DNA of 35,843 nt from a virus, in IMG/VR virus record IMGVR_UViG_3300031957_003564, positions 1 to 35,843 of that record. One strand, written 5' to 3'. The translations under genes were made by a program, and so were the position numbers. Within the stretch, counting starts at the first letter, position 1. Every line of letters begins with the position of its first letter. Shown in pieces: positions 1 through 6,143 of the stretch. The notes beneath the pieces are model-generated. The model ran no database searches and was not told the origin of the DNA. It saw only the letters and a list, made by a program, of their open reading frames with translations.

Positions 1-181
1 CCACTGGAATTATGGCTGGATTGACCACTCTACTGAGAAGTACGATCACAAGCGAGGATATACCAATCTTTCGGCAGAGTTTGACATTCCTCTTGCTGAT
101 CTAAAGAACGACCCCTATCCGCTTATTGGGTGGAAGGCATCCGTTCAGACTCCTAACGGCTATTTGACGGTTGACCGATAA
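1..181 (+). CDS. C-terminal end of an unknown protein (partial)
   Basis: Only the last 59 codons are present; the frame is open from position 2 and ends with TAA at 179-181. The visible peptide is rich in Tyr, Trp and Asp (it starts HWNYGWIDH and ends YLTVDR), without a transmembrane segment or a motif I recognise. The aromatic, polar composition would fit a virion or secreted protein, but that is only an impression. The gene lies 19 bases upstream of the small membrane-protein gene at 201 on the same strand, so the two are probably co-transcribed. Confidence 0.6.
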   Translation, partial: HWNYGWIDHSTEKYDHKRGYTNLSAEFDIPLADLKNDPYPLIGWKASVQTPNGYLTVDR

Positions 182-200
182 GGTCTAAAGGAAGAAATAA

Positions 201-389
201 ATGAACATTCTAAATAAGAGCAATACAGTATCGAACGCTTTTCTTATTGGAACGATTCTATCAATTGCGGGATCAATTGTAATCTGGAATTCTGGAGATG
301 CAGATCCTGCACACACTGAGCGCCTTGCCCTTTTCGTTGGGCTTTGGGCTCCAACATTCATGGGTTTCACTAACTACTACAAGGAGTAA
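201..389 (+). CDS. Small two-helix membrane protein, unknown function
   Basis: A 62-residue protein with two probable transmembrane segments, about residues 12-28 (from AFLIGTILSI) and 42-57 (from LALFVGLWAP), joined by a short polar loop with Asp and Glu. The ATG follows a good ribosome site, AAAGGAAG, at 187-194. The next gene starts 3 bases after its stop, and three tiny membrane or lipoprotein genes follow in a row. Two-helix phage proteins of this size can be holins or host-membrane modifiers, but no lysin gene is nearby in the window, so I assign no function. Confidence 0.65.
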   Translation: MNILNKSNTVSNAFLIGTILSIAGSIVIWNSGDADPAHTERLALFVGLWAPTFMGFTNYYKE

Positions 390-392
390 CAA

Positions 393-623
393 ATGACCTT
401 TTTGATGCGAACCGCGTTTATTTTCGCGATGATGATGGTTGTTGCATGTGGCAACGACGATGAGAAGGAGACTGGTGATACCGCGGTCGAGACTACCGAG
501 ACCACGGAAACCACGGAGACAGATGATTCTGACTCCACTCCAACTACACCTGTCGACACTGGAAGTGGAGACACTGGGGCCGCTGATACCGGTTCAACTG
601 ACACCGGCGCTACGAGCGCTTAA
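393..623 (+). CDS. Small Thr/Asp-rich lipoprotein
   Basis: A 76-residue protein. The N-terminus has a basic start, a hydrophobic stretch and a lipobox ending VVAC, so the mature lipoprotein should begin at Cys19. What follows is a low-complexity tail of Glu, Thr, Asp and Gly with repeated TET and DTG units and no hydrophobic core. Such a tail is expected to be unfolded and acidic and to extend from the membrane anchor. The start has AAGGAG at 381-386. Possible roles include outer-membrane spanin, superinfection exclusion or surface decoration; the sequence does not decide between them. Confidence 0.7.
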   Translation: MTFLMRTAFIFAMMMVVACGNDDEKETGDTAVETTETTETTETDDSDSTPTTPVDTGSGDTGAADTGSTDTGATSA

Positions 624-632
624 GGAGAAAAA

Positions 633-746
633 ATGGTTGCAAGTGGATTTGCATGGGGAGTTGTCGTAGGGATCGTTGCTGGTCCTTTCGTTTGGGAAGG
701 CATGAAGTGGGCCTACGGCAAGTTTACCAACGTTACTTCAGAGTAA
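633..746 (+). CDS. Tiny single-helix membrane protein
   Basis: A 37-codon gene with ATG at 633, directly after a strong ribosome site (AAGGAG at 622-627), ending TAA 744-746. The product has one probable membrane helix near residues 4-22 (FAWGVVVGIVAGPFVWEG) and a short polar C-terminus. It sits 9 bases after the lipoprotein gene and just before a strong terminator, so it looks like the last gene of a small membrane-protein operon. The strong ribosome site and position support a real gene despite the length. Function unknown. Confidence 0.6.
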   Translation: MVASGFAWGVVVGIVAGPFVWEGMKWAYGKFTNVTSE

Positions 747-766
747 CTTGAATCAAAAAATGATTC

Positions 767-792
767 AAAGGGCGCCTTTTGGCGCCCTTTTT
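767..792 (+). terminator. Rho-independent terminator
   Basis: A perfect 10-base-pair hairpin (AAAGGGCGCC, loop TTTT, GGCGCCCTTT) runs straight into a T tract, with the stem G/C-rich at its core. It lies 20 bases after the stop of the 37-codon gene and before the next start at 808. This is the clearest intrinsic terminator in the window. Confidence 0.92.
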
Positions 793-794
793 CG

Positions 795-800
795 TATACT
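795..800 (+). promoter_or_regulatory. Putative -10 box (TATACT) for a leaderless gene
   Basis: TATACT lies right after the terminator and 7 bases before the ATG at 808. Transcription from it would begin at about 807, giving an mRNA with almost no leader. No good -35 box is visible because the terminator occupies that place, so recognition by a phage-modified polymerase is possible. The gene at 808 has no Shine-Dalgarno sequence, which agrees with a leaderless transcript. Confidence 0.4.
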
Positions 801-807
801 TACCCAC

Positions 808-1227
808 ATGCCATACAAAACCGTAAAACAAGACTGCACTCGATCTGACGGCAAGAAAGGTAAGTACATTCTAAAGTACAAGCCGAAGAAACGCACGAAG
901 AAAAAGAAAGACAGCCAAGGCTTTGTTAAAGCCGGATGTCACACATCGAAAAAGAATGCTGCTGATCAAAGAGCTGCAATCGAGGGCGGTCCTCGTAGGC
1001 TAGGTGATTCTCCAGCCATCGAGGAGGCAATCAGAACCTTTGTTCGTTCTGTGCTCCTTGAAGAAACGCAGTCCCTGTATGCAATGGGACTCGAAGACGG
1101 CCACGCCGGAAAAAATCCAGAAATGGAAAACATGCAAGAATACATGAGAGGATACAGGGCCGGAAGAGAGGCTCATGACGCCTTCGAGCAAGACGAAGTG
1201 CCCTACACCTTTCAGCCAACAGACTGA
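808..1227 (+). CDS. Small basic protein with GKKGKY/CHTS domain and Gly-Tyr tail
   Basis: A 139-residue protein if started at ATG 808; an earlier in-frame start at 748 would run through the terminator and is unlikely. Residues about 10-58 are very basic and carry Cys, then SDGKKGKY, then CHTSKKNA. The same pattern occurs in the next gene, so the two are paralogues. A middle segment has FVRSVLLEE. The C-terminal part has YAMGLEDGHAG and YMRGYRAG, a Gly-Tyr pattern also found in the protein at 9881 and reminiscent of ribosome modulation factor. No function is known to me. Nucleic-acid binding or packaging inside the virion would fit the charge. Confidence 0.7.
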   Translation: MPYKTVKQDCTRSDGKKGKYILKYKPKKRTKKKKDSQGFVKAGCHTSKKNAADQRAAIEGGPRRLGDSPAIEEAIRTFVRSVLLEETQSLYAMGLEDGHAGKNPEMENMQEYMRGYRAGREAHDAFEQDEVPYTFQPTD

Positions 1228-1487
1228 TGGCCCGAACATATCGTCCCGGAAGAGGAAGATATAAGATCTCGAAGTCAGCTTGCCGACAGAAGAGGTCAGG
1301 AAAGAAAGGCAAGTACGTAATGTCGTTTCGAGACTATTACGGCAAAGACAGAAAGGCTTGTCACACAAGCATGAAGAAGGCCAAGAGGCAGATTAGAAAA
1401 ATTCAAAGGTGGCTTAAAAATAGGGAAAAGAACGAGCAAGTACTTAGAGATTTTGTGAGCAAAATCTTGACCGAAGCTTCTACTTAG
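1227..1487 (+). CDS. Small basic GKKGKY/CHTS protein, paralogue of the previous gene
   Basis: An 86-residue, strongly basic protein whose ATG overlaps the previous stop (TGATG). It repeats the preceding protein's N-terminal pattern: Cys, RSGKKGKY, then KACHTSMKKAKRQ. Two conserved Cys and a His could bind a metal or form a disulfide. The C-terminus ends FVSKILTEAST, which resembles the ILxEA motif at the start of T4 internal head proteins, where the prohead protease cuts after Leu/Ile-x-Glu. Tandem placement suggests gene duplication followed by divergence of the C-terminal half. Confidence 0.7.
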   Translation: MARTYRPGRGRYKISKSACRQKRSGKKGKYVMSFRDYYGKDRKACHTSMKKAKRQIRKIQRWLKNREKNEQVLRDFVSKILTEAST

Positions 1488-1507
1488 TCCCTGCGAGTGA
1501 GAGATAG

Positions 1508-1735
1508 ATGTTTGTATTTTTATTGCTAGTTGGATGCTTCAACCCGGTTCAGCTAATCGAATCATCCGGTGATTCGATAATCGAATCATCGATTGTTGAA
1601 AAGCAGATTCTGATCAACGTTGAAAAGCCGCCAGAAATCAAAAGGCTTCAGATTGTGGCCACAAAAGTTGACAAAGTAAGGCTTACGAATGACAAGACAA
1701 TTCACTTTTTTCATGAGCAAACTCAGAGAGATTGA
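1508..1735 (+). CDS. Small predicted lipoprotein
   Basis: A 75-residue protein starting with a very short hydrophobic leader and a lipobox ending LLVGC, so Cys10 would be lipidated. The mature part is mixed polar with EKPPEIKRLQIV in the middle and has no further membrane segment. The leader is shorter than most type II signal peptides and lacks an N-terminal basic residue, which lowers confidence in export. A weak ribosome site (GTGAGAG) precedes it. An overlapping small gene begins before its end. Function unknown. Confidence 0.5.
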   Translation: MFVFLLLVGCFNPVQLIESSGDSIIESSIVEKQILINVEKPPEIKRLQIVATKVDKVRLTNDKTIHFFHEQTQRD

Positions 1736-1847
1736 TTCAGCGCTCAAGGGTTTTAGGCGATCGGAAGATCCGTTCATACTAGCCCAGGCAAGAAGGGTCG
1801 AAAGAGAAGCAAAGAAACTAAGATCGCTCGTTTCGGCCAAAAAATAA
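1713..1847 (+). CDS. Possible 44-residue basic helical protein
   Basis: ATG 1713 to TAA 1845-1847 encodes a short, charged, helix-prone peptide (MSKLREIDSALKGF at the start, LRSLVSAKK at the end). It overlaps the end of the lipoprotein gene by 23 bases in another frame. No Shine-Dalgarno sequence is visible, so support rests on sensible composition and on its filling the gap to the Hsp20 promoter. It may be a chance reading frame. Confidence 0.35.
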   Translation: MSKLREIDSALKGFRRSEDPFILAQARRVEREAKKLRSLVSAKK

Positions 1848-1848
1848 A

Positions 1849-1877
1849 TTGAACAACTAGACTAGTCGCATTATGTT
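1849..1877 (+). promoter_or_regulatory. Sigma-70-like promoter of the Hsp20 gene, with dyad in the spacer
   Basis: TTGAAC at 1849-1854 and TATGTT at 1872-1877 are separated by 17 bases, a good sigma-70 arrangement. The spacer contains the odd palindrome ACTAGACTAGT (1856-1866), a plausible operator. Transcription would start near 1884 and leave a leader of about 55 bases before the Hsp20 start. Confidence 0.5.
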
Positions 1878-1882
1878 CATTT

Positions 1883-1911
1883 GTCGGTGATTGCTAAACA
1901 GGGTTGCCGAC
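1883..1911 (+). promoter_or_regulatory. Hairpin in the Hsp20 leader
   Basis: Bases 1883-1890 can pair with 1904-1911 as an 8-base-pair stem containing two G-U pairs, with a 13-base loop. It lies in the leader of a small heat-shock gene, where RNA thermometers are common. The stem itself does not cover the ribosome site at 1926-1931. A separate short element, TCGCT at 1918-1922, lies just upstream of that site and could mask it. The predicted transcription start is near this stem's 5' edge, so how much of it is in the RNA is uncertain. Confidence 0.35.
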
Positions 1912-1938
1912 ATAAACTCGCTGAAAAGGAGAATGAAC

Positions 1939-2376
1939 ATGACAAACGCACTTGCAACGTACGGATACCGTCCTTCCCTAATGGGTCGTAACGTTTTTGA
2001 CAATGTATTCGAAACGGTTTTTGATAACTGGCCTACACATGTTGAGCAGTCTACCCGAGGGTATCCTGTTGCAGACATTTATAGCGACGATGAAAGCAAC
2101 ACCGTTCTAGAGTTTGCCCTTGCTGGGTTTACCAAGGATGAGCTTTCAATTACCGTTCAGCCAGACAAGAAGAGTATCACAGTCTCTGCACAGTCTGCAG
2201 ATTCGCAGGAGCACGGTTCTCGCAGGATTGCTCGACGCAGCTTTACGAAGACATACGTGAACTACGACAACGATCTAGACCTTGCTTCCATCGATGCAAG
2301 CTTCGAGAACGGACTGCTTCGCGTAAAGGTACCCCAGCGTGCAGAGGTTAAGCCGATTCAAGTTTCAATCGGTTGA
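1939..2376 (+). CDS. hsp20: Small heat-shock protein, Hsp20/alpha-crystallin family
   Basis: A 145-residue cytoplasmic chaperone of the ATP-independent holdase type. The N-terminal arm (about 1-40) precedes an alpha-crystallin domain that begins near YPVADIYSDD and contains LEFALAGFTKDELSI, then the region RRSFTKTYVN, and ends with the family signature FENGLLRVKVPQ, where A-x-x-x-G-L usually stands. The start at ATG 1939 is preferred over ATG 1933 because AAGGAG at 1926-1931 is correctly spaced only for it. Hsp20 genes are common in T4-like phages of aquatic bacteria. The gene converges on the protease gene, overlapping it by 12 bases. Confidence 0.93.
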   Translation: MTNALATYGYRPSLMGRNVFDNVFETVFDNWPTHVEQSTRGYPVADIYSDDESNTVLEFALAGFTKDELSITVQPDKKSITVSAQSADSQEHGSRRIARRSFTKTYVNYDNDLDLASIDASFENGLLRVKVPQRAEVKPIQVSIG

Positions 2377-3147
2377 TTTTCTGTCGTTGATTAAGTGCAT
2401 GGCTTCTATGAGGCTGTGCACTTTTTCTATTGGTGTTCCAATTCCAAGAGACTCAAACTGAGATATCGCGCTGTGTGTAATACCGCAAACGTTTCCTTTA
2501 CGATCGAGAATAGCTGACCCAGAGGATCCTGGCCTTGTCGGTATCGTTGTCAGTATGTCTCCGTCTGCATCGATGCCGGAAACGTAGCCATCGAAGCCAA
2601 GAACTAGGCCTGGTTCGAATATTCCAAAAGGAGCCGCAACGGCATACACTTTGCTTCCCTGCTTCGGTGAAGACTTTGCAATGTTTGCGTGAGGACTAAC
2701 CCATCTAGTCAAGGGCTTCAGGATGCAAAGATCGCTATCAACGTCCATTGCTGCAATTTCAAAGTCGGTCTTGTTTCCATAAAATCCGATTCCGGAAATT
2801 GTTTCTTCGAGAATTCCTAGGCTTCTCATCATGCCGAACGTTACATCGAAGTTTGAAGGCGAGCACACATGGGCAGCGGTTAGAACGTACTTTTGACCGG
2901 AAATCTTAACCGTTGTACCTGATCCCGTCGATGGTATTGAAGGACTATCATACGATTCGCAGTTTGTACCGTCTTCATCGCACTGAGAGGTCGAAACAAA
3001 AACCTTCGTCTGTATCAGTACAAATGATTGAGAAGCTTTGCTCATGTTGAAAGCAACTTGCTCTTTGCTCGTTGGGCTTTGGTAATCACCAGCCTGCGAA
3101 AAGCAAGATGCCGCAAAAAGAAACGAAGCAAGAACAAGATTTCTCAT
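2365..3147 (-). CDS. Secreted trypsin/HtrA-like serine protease
   Basis: A 260-residue protein with an export signal (hydrophobic residues 4-14, then ASC, which could be a lipobox). The catalytic triad of the chymotrypsin fold is readable in order: His in LTAAHVC, Asp in DSDLCIL, and Ser in PGSSGSAI, with oxyanion-hole glycines. The C-terminus contains GTPIEKVHSLIE, typical of trypsin-like/HtrA domains. No PDZ domain follows, so it is a protease domain alone. Start ATG 3145-3147 has a GGGGGT site upstream. It is the first minus-strand gene of the window and likely acts in the periplasm or at the envelope. A role in host entry, lysis or envelope stress is possible but unproven. Confidence 0.88.
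   Translation of the reverse strand: MRNLVLASFLFAASCFSQAGDYQSPTSKEQVAFNMSKASQSFVLIQTKVFVSTSQCDEDGTNCESYDSPSIPSTGSGTTVKISGQKYVLTAAHVCSPSNFDVTFGMMRSLGILEETISGIGFYGNKTDFEIAAMDVDSDLCILKPLTRWVSPHANIAKSSPKQGSKVYAVAAPFGIFEPGLVLGFDGYVSGIDADGDILTTIPTRPGSSGSAILDRKGNVCGITHSAISQFESLGIGTPIEKVHSLIEAMHLINDRKSTD
2393..2428 (+). terminator. Possible terminator for Hsp20 inside the opposite gene's 3' end
   Basis: AAGTGCA (2393-2399) and TGCACTT (2417-2423) can form a 7-base-pair stem, followed by TTTTCT. The loop is 17 bases, longer than ideal. The element lies 17 bases after the Hsp20 stop, within the minus-strand protease coding region. It is plausible but weaker than the terminator at 767. Confidence 0.35.
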
Positions 3148-3175
3148 TTAACCCCCAAACATAAATAACGTTTGA

Positions 3176-3204
3176 ATGACCATTTAAGCGTTTCGATGTA
3201 TAAT
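3176..3204 (+). promoter_or_regulatory. Sigma-70-like promoter (ATGACC - 17 - TATAAT)
   Basis: A perfect TATAAT at 3199-3204 lies 17 bases after ATGACC (3176-3181). It points to the gene at 3227 and the long plus-strand run behind it, within the divergent interval between the protease and that gene. A T4-late-like octamer, CATAAATA (3160-3167), lies just upstream on the same strand and might serve the gp55-programmed polymerase. Confidence 0.6.
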
Positions 3205-3226
3205 GAAGTTGGCCAAAAGAGGTAAC

Positions 3227-3454
3227 ATGAAAGAAGATATTTCCAGAAACATGCTTTCTGCAGTCATCAAGGACCTAGGTGCCCGTGAAGCAAAGGCGAC
3301 AGCAACACTGCAGCTTTTGCTCATGAGTCCGACGGCTATCGCAGATCACACCAACATTCTTGATGAAGTAATCACGTGGGCAAACCATGGTGCTGAGGCT
3401 CGGGATGCTAAACAGTTCTTGCTAGATAAGTTCACTGTTCCGGAGGTTGAATGA
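3227..3454 (+). CDS. Hypothetical 75-residue protein
   Basis: Starts at ATG 3227 behind AGAGGT; an earlier in-frame ATG at 3203 overlaps the promoter -10 box and has no ribosome site. The protein is helical, with Ala- and Glu-rich stretches (LGAREAKATATLQLLL, then LDEVITWANHGAEARD), and no membrane segment or metal motif. Its stop overlaps the start of the phosphomannomutase gene, so it is the first gene of that operon. I do not recognise it. Confidence 0.7.
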   Translation: MKEDISRNMLSAVIKDLGAREAKATATLQLLLMSPTAIADHTNILDEVITWANHGAEARDAKQFLLDKFTVPEVE

Positions 3455-4212
3455 TGAAGCGAATCTTCATGTTTGACATCGACGGAACTCTGACACCGTC
3501 CAGGCTTCCCATGACCCAAGAGATGGCAGAAATGTTCGAAGGTTTCTGCAAGAGGAATCGGGTCATTCTCGTTACCGGAAGCGACATGAAAAAGGTTTGC
3601 GAGCAAGTCCCAGAAAAGATTCGGAACCTAACGGAAGGCATCTACACTTGCTCTGGAAATGCATTGACGATCGGAGATGAAATTGTCTATGAGAATGTTT
3701 TCGATCCGCCCGAAGCACTGATCGATTTGCTGAAGGATTGGAACCGTTACTCTCACTACCCGGTGAAAACTGGACGGCATATCGAGCACCGCGATGGAAT
3801 GCTGAACTACAGCACGGTCGGCAGAAACTGTACTCAACAACAGCGAGAAGACTACGAAGCGTGGGATGCTGAATACGGAGAGCGAAAAATTCTAAGGCAG
3901 AGAATCTTGCACATGTTCCCATCGCTTGATTGTGTCATTGGTGGACAGATCAGCATTGACATTTACCCTCAGGGAATGGACAAGTCTCAGTCGTACCATA
4001 GAGTAAAGGGAGAAAATCCCGACCATAGCATCATATTCTGTGGTGACAGACTCATGCCCGGCGGTAATGACTATCCATTCTTCAAGGCCATGGGCGAGTA
4101 TCATTTGAAGTGTCGTCCAATGGACATTGCAATACCGGTGAATAATTGGAACGATACCAAGCAATTCTTGATAAACTGTGAGAACAATCCAAGAGACGAA
4201 AAAAACAACTAA
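3451..4212 (+). CDS. Eukaryotic-type phosphomannomutase (HAD superfamily)
   Basis: A 253-residue enzyme predicted to convert mannose-6-phosphate to mannose-1-phosphate, the precursor of GDP-mannose. It matches the eukaryotic PMM1/PMM2 type rather than the larger bacterial ManB/AlgC type. Motifs: FDIDGTLT (D9 nucleophile, D11), RDGMLN near 114-119, VGRNCTQQQR near 123-132, GGQISIDIYPQGMDK at 164-178, and CGDRLMPGGND at 197-207. Length matches the family (about 245-250). ATG 3451 overlaps the upstream stop; ATG 3454 is an alternative with better spacing from GGAGG. With the cupin at 6673 it forms part of a mannose-activation route. Confidence 0.9.
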   Translation: MMKRIFMFDIDGTLTPSRLPMTQEMAEMFEGFCKRNRVILVTGSDMKKVCEQVPEKIRNLTEGIYTCSGNALTIGDEIVYENVFDPPEALIDLLKDWNRYSHYPVKTGRHIEHRDGMLNYSTVGRNCTQQQREDYEAWDAEYGERKILRQRILHMFPSLDCVIGGQISIDIYPQGMDKSQSYHRVKGENPDHSIIFCGDRLMPGGNDYPFFKAMGEYHLKCRPMDIAIPVNNWNDTKQFLINCENNPRDEKNN

Positions 4213-4242
4213 AGCCAATCAGAAAACACGAGCAATGGATCT

Positions 4243-4530
4243 ATGATGAAGAAAAGACGCTTTGCTGCCGAGAGCAATTCCCCGTTCAAGTACTTTTACC
4301 GAGAGGAGCTTGGCGGACTCAAGCTAAACGATATCGTTTTTTGGAAGGAACCGATCGACGAAGCTGTGTATCGTGGAAACGTAATGAGGTTAATCGAACA
4401 CCCGATTTACGGAAACATTGCAACAGTCTACTGCCACAGCGGAGGCTTTAGGTCTAAGAAGATTTCAGAAGTTTCCAAAAAGAGAATCAAGAAGAGAGGT
4501 CGCGGTCGTCCGCGAAAGGGGGAAAAGTGA
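4243..4530 (+). CDS. Hypothetical protein with C-terminal AT-hook
   Basis: A 95-residue basic protein. The middle (about 25-75) reads like a small beta-barrel or SH3-like domain (LNDIVFWKEPIDEAVYRG and GNIATVYCHSGGFR). The C-terminus has KKRGRGRPRKG, a textbook AT-hook whose RGRP core inserts in the minor groove of AT-rich DNA. Its stop overlaps the GTG start of the helicase gene, which suggests translational coupling and a shared DNA-related job. A role as helicase accessory or nucleoid-binding protein is inference. Confidence 0.7.
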   Translation: MMKKRRFAAESNSPFKYFYREELGGLKLNDIVFWKEPIDEAVYRGNVMRLIEHPIYGNIATVYCHSGGFRSKKISEVSKKRIKKRGRGRPRKGEK

Positions 4531-6143
4531 ATTTTTCTCATGACTTTCCGTTTCCTGAACCTCGGGAACAGCAGAATGACGCAATTTCTGCCGGCATTGA
4601 AACACTGCTCAACAGCGATAAGAGGTTCTTTGTTTTGGAGGCCGGCACAGGTGTTGGCAAAAGCGCGATCGGTTTGACGATCGCGTCTTACATTTCAAAG
4701 CACTTGGGTTCCAAAGAAGAGTTCAAGTCAGGCGCTTACTATCTGACCACACAGAAAATCCTACAGCAGCAGTACGTTGATGACTTTGGAAACACGAGTC
4801 ATTGCATGAAGGATCTCAAGAGTTCTTCAAACTACACATGCAGCTTTCAAGGAAACATCAGTTGCGGTGAGGGTTTGAGGGCTCTGAAGGTTGCAAAGAA
4901 GAACTCAGACTTCTTTCACCACTGCATCAGAAACTGCGTTTACAAGCAGGCGAAGCAGAGCTTTATCGATGGAAGGCACGGAATCACCAACTTCTCTTAC
5001 TTTCTTGCGGAAACCCAGTATGCTGGGAAGCTCGAGCCTCGCGACGTCCTGGTTGTTGATGAAGCTCACAACATCGAAAGCGAGCTTTCGAAATTCATCG
5101 AAGTTAGCATTTCCGGAGCCTTCGTCGAAAGAATCCTCAAGATGAAGATTCCCGCTGTGAGCACTCAGAACCAAGCTCATCGTTGGATTCGGGATGTGTA
5201 CGTTCCTAAGCTTAGTGAGTACTTCGTTATTCTCGAGGCCAAGATTGAGAAGCTTCTTGGTGGAAAGGAAAAGCTGGCTGAATTCGAAAAGATTGCACGT
5301 CAGGTTGAAATTGTAGACAAGCACCTTTGCAAGATTCGAAGGTTTCTCAAGGTTTACTCTGCGGACAACTGGGTCTTTAACGACATTGCCCCGGGCTATA
5401 AGTCTTCCAGAAAGTTGGAGTTCAAGCCTATTGATGTGTCACCTTTCGCCGACGAGTTGCTGTATAGGATGGGCAGAAAGGTCATCATGATGTCGGCAAC
5501 AATTCTTGATGGTGATGCATTCTGCAAAAGCTTGGGCATCCCAGAGGACGATGTGGAGTTCATCAGCATTGCTTCTCCGTTCCCAGCAGAGAACCGACCG
5601 ATCATGTTCTTCCCCATTGGCAGAATGAATGCTTCCAACATCGATTCAACTTTGCCAAAGCTAGCCGAAGCTGTTCGATCGATCTTGGAGCAGCACAAGG
5701 GTGAGAAGGGGATCATTCACGCTCACACGTTCAAGATTGCGAACTATCTCAAGAAGAACATCAGGTCTCGCAGGCTTTTGATCCACGACTCCAGCAATCG
5801 AGATGAAGTGCTTTCTAAGCACATCAGCGGGTCCAAGCCAACCGTTCTGATATCGCCCTCGATGACCGAAGGTGTTGATCTCAAGGACGACGCCAGCCGC
5901 TTCCAGATCATCTGCAAGATCCCGTATCCGTACCTCGGCGATAAACTAGTCAAAAAGCGGATGTATAAATGGAAGTGGTGGTATCCTCTTCAGACCGCAA
6001 AGAAGATTGTTCAATCTGTTGGTCGATCAATTCGAAACGAAAAGGATCATGCGGTTACCTACATTCTAGATGCAGATTGGGATCGCTTTTACTCAAACAA
6101 CTCGGGGATTTTCCCGCAAAGCTTTAAGGATTCGTTGAAATGA
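4527..6143 (+). CDS. XPD/DinG-like Fe-S DNA helicase (superfamily 2)
   Basis: A 538-residue helicase predicted to unwind DNA 5' to 3' with ATP. Motifs in order: Walker A GTGVGKS (40-46); five Cys at 93, 105, 113, 133 and 137 between Walker A and motif II, where this family carries a 4Fe-4S cluster; DEAH at 178-181 in VLVVDEAHNIE; MSATIL (motif III); TEGVDLKDD (motif V region); and QSVGRSIRNEKD (496-507, motif VI). It starts at GTG 4527, overlapping the upstream TGA, with AAGGGGG just before. This differs from the UvsW and Dda helicases typical of T4. Repair, R-loop removal or recombination are likely roles. Confidence 0.9.
   Translation: MNFSHDFPFPEPREQQNDAISAGIETLLNSDKRFFVLEAGTGVGKSAIGLTIASYISKHLGSKEEFKSGAYYLTTQKILQQQYVDDFGNTSHCMKDLKSSSNYTCSFQGNISCGEGLRALKVAKKNSDFFHHCIRNCVYKQAKQSFIDGRHGITNFSYFLAETQYAGKLEPRDVLVVDEAHNIESELSKFIEVSISGAFVERILKMKIPAVSTQNQAHRWIRDVYVPKLSEYFVILEAKIEKLLGGKEKLAEFEKIARQVEIVDKHLCKIRRFLKVYSADNWVFNDIAPGYKSSRKLEFKPIDVSPFADELLYRMGRKVIMMSATILDGDAFCKSLGIPEDDVEFISIASPFPAENRPIMFFPIGRMNASNIDSTLPKLAEAVRSILEQHKGEKGIIHAHTFKIANYLKKNIRSRRLLIHDSSNRDEVLSKHISGSKPTVLISPSMTEGVDLKDDASRFQIICKIPYPYLGDKLVKKRMYKWKWWYPLQTAKKIVQSVGRSIRNEKDHAVTYILDADWDRFYSNNSGIFPQSFKDSLK

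Noticed and set aside
377-669. Overlapping frames on both strands at the Thr/Asp-rich lipoprotein
   Set aside because: Both arise from the repetitive composition of the lipoprotein gene; its lipobox frame is the meaningful one.
4905-5324. 139-residue minus-strand frame inside the helicase gene
   Set aside because: It is a shadow of the helicase coding strand, with no ribosome site or recognisable domain.
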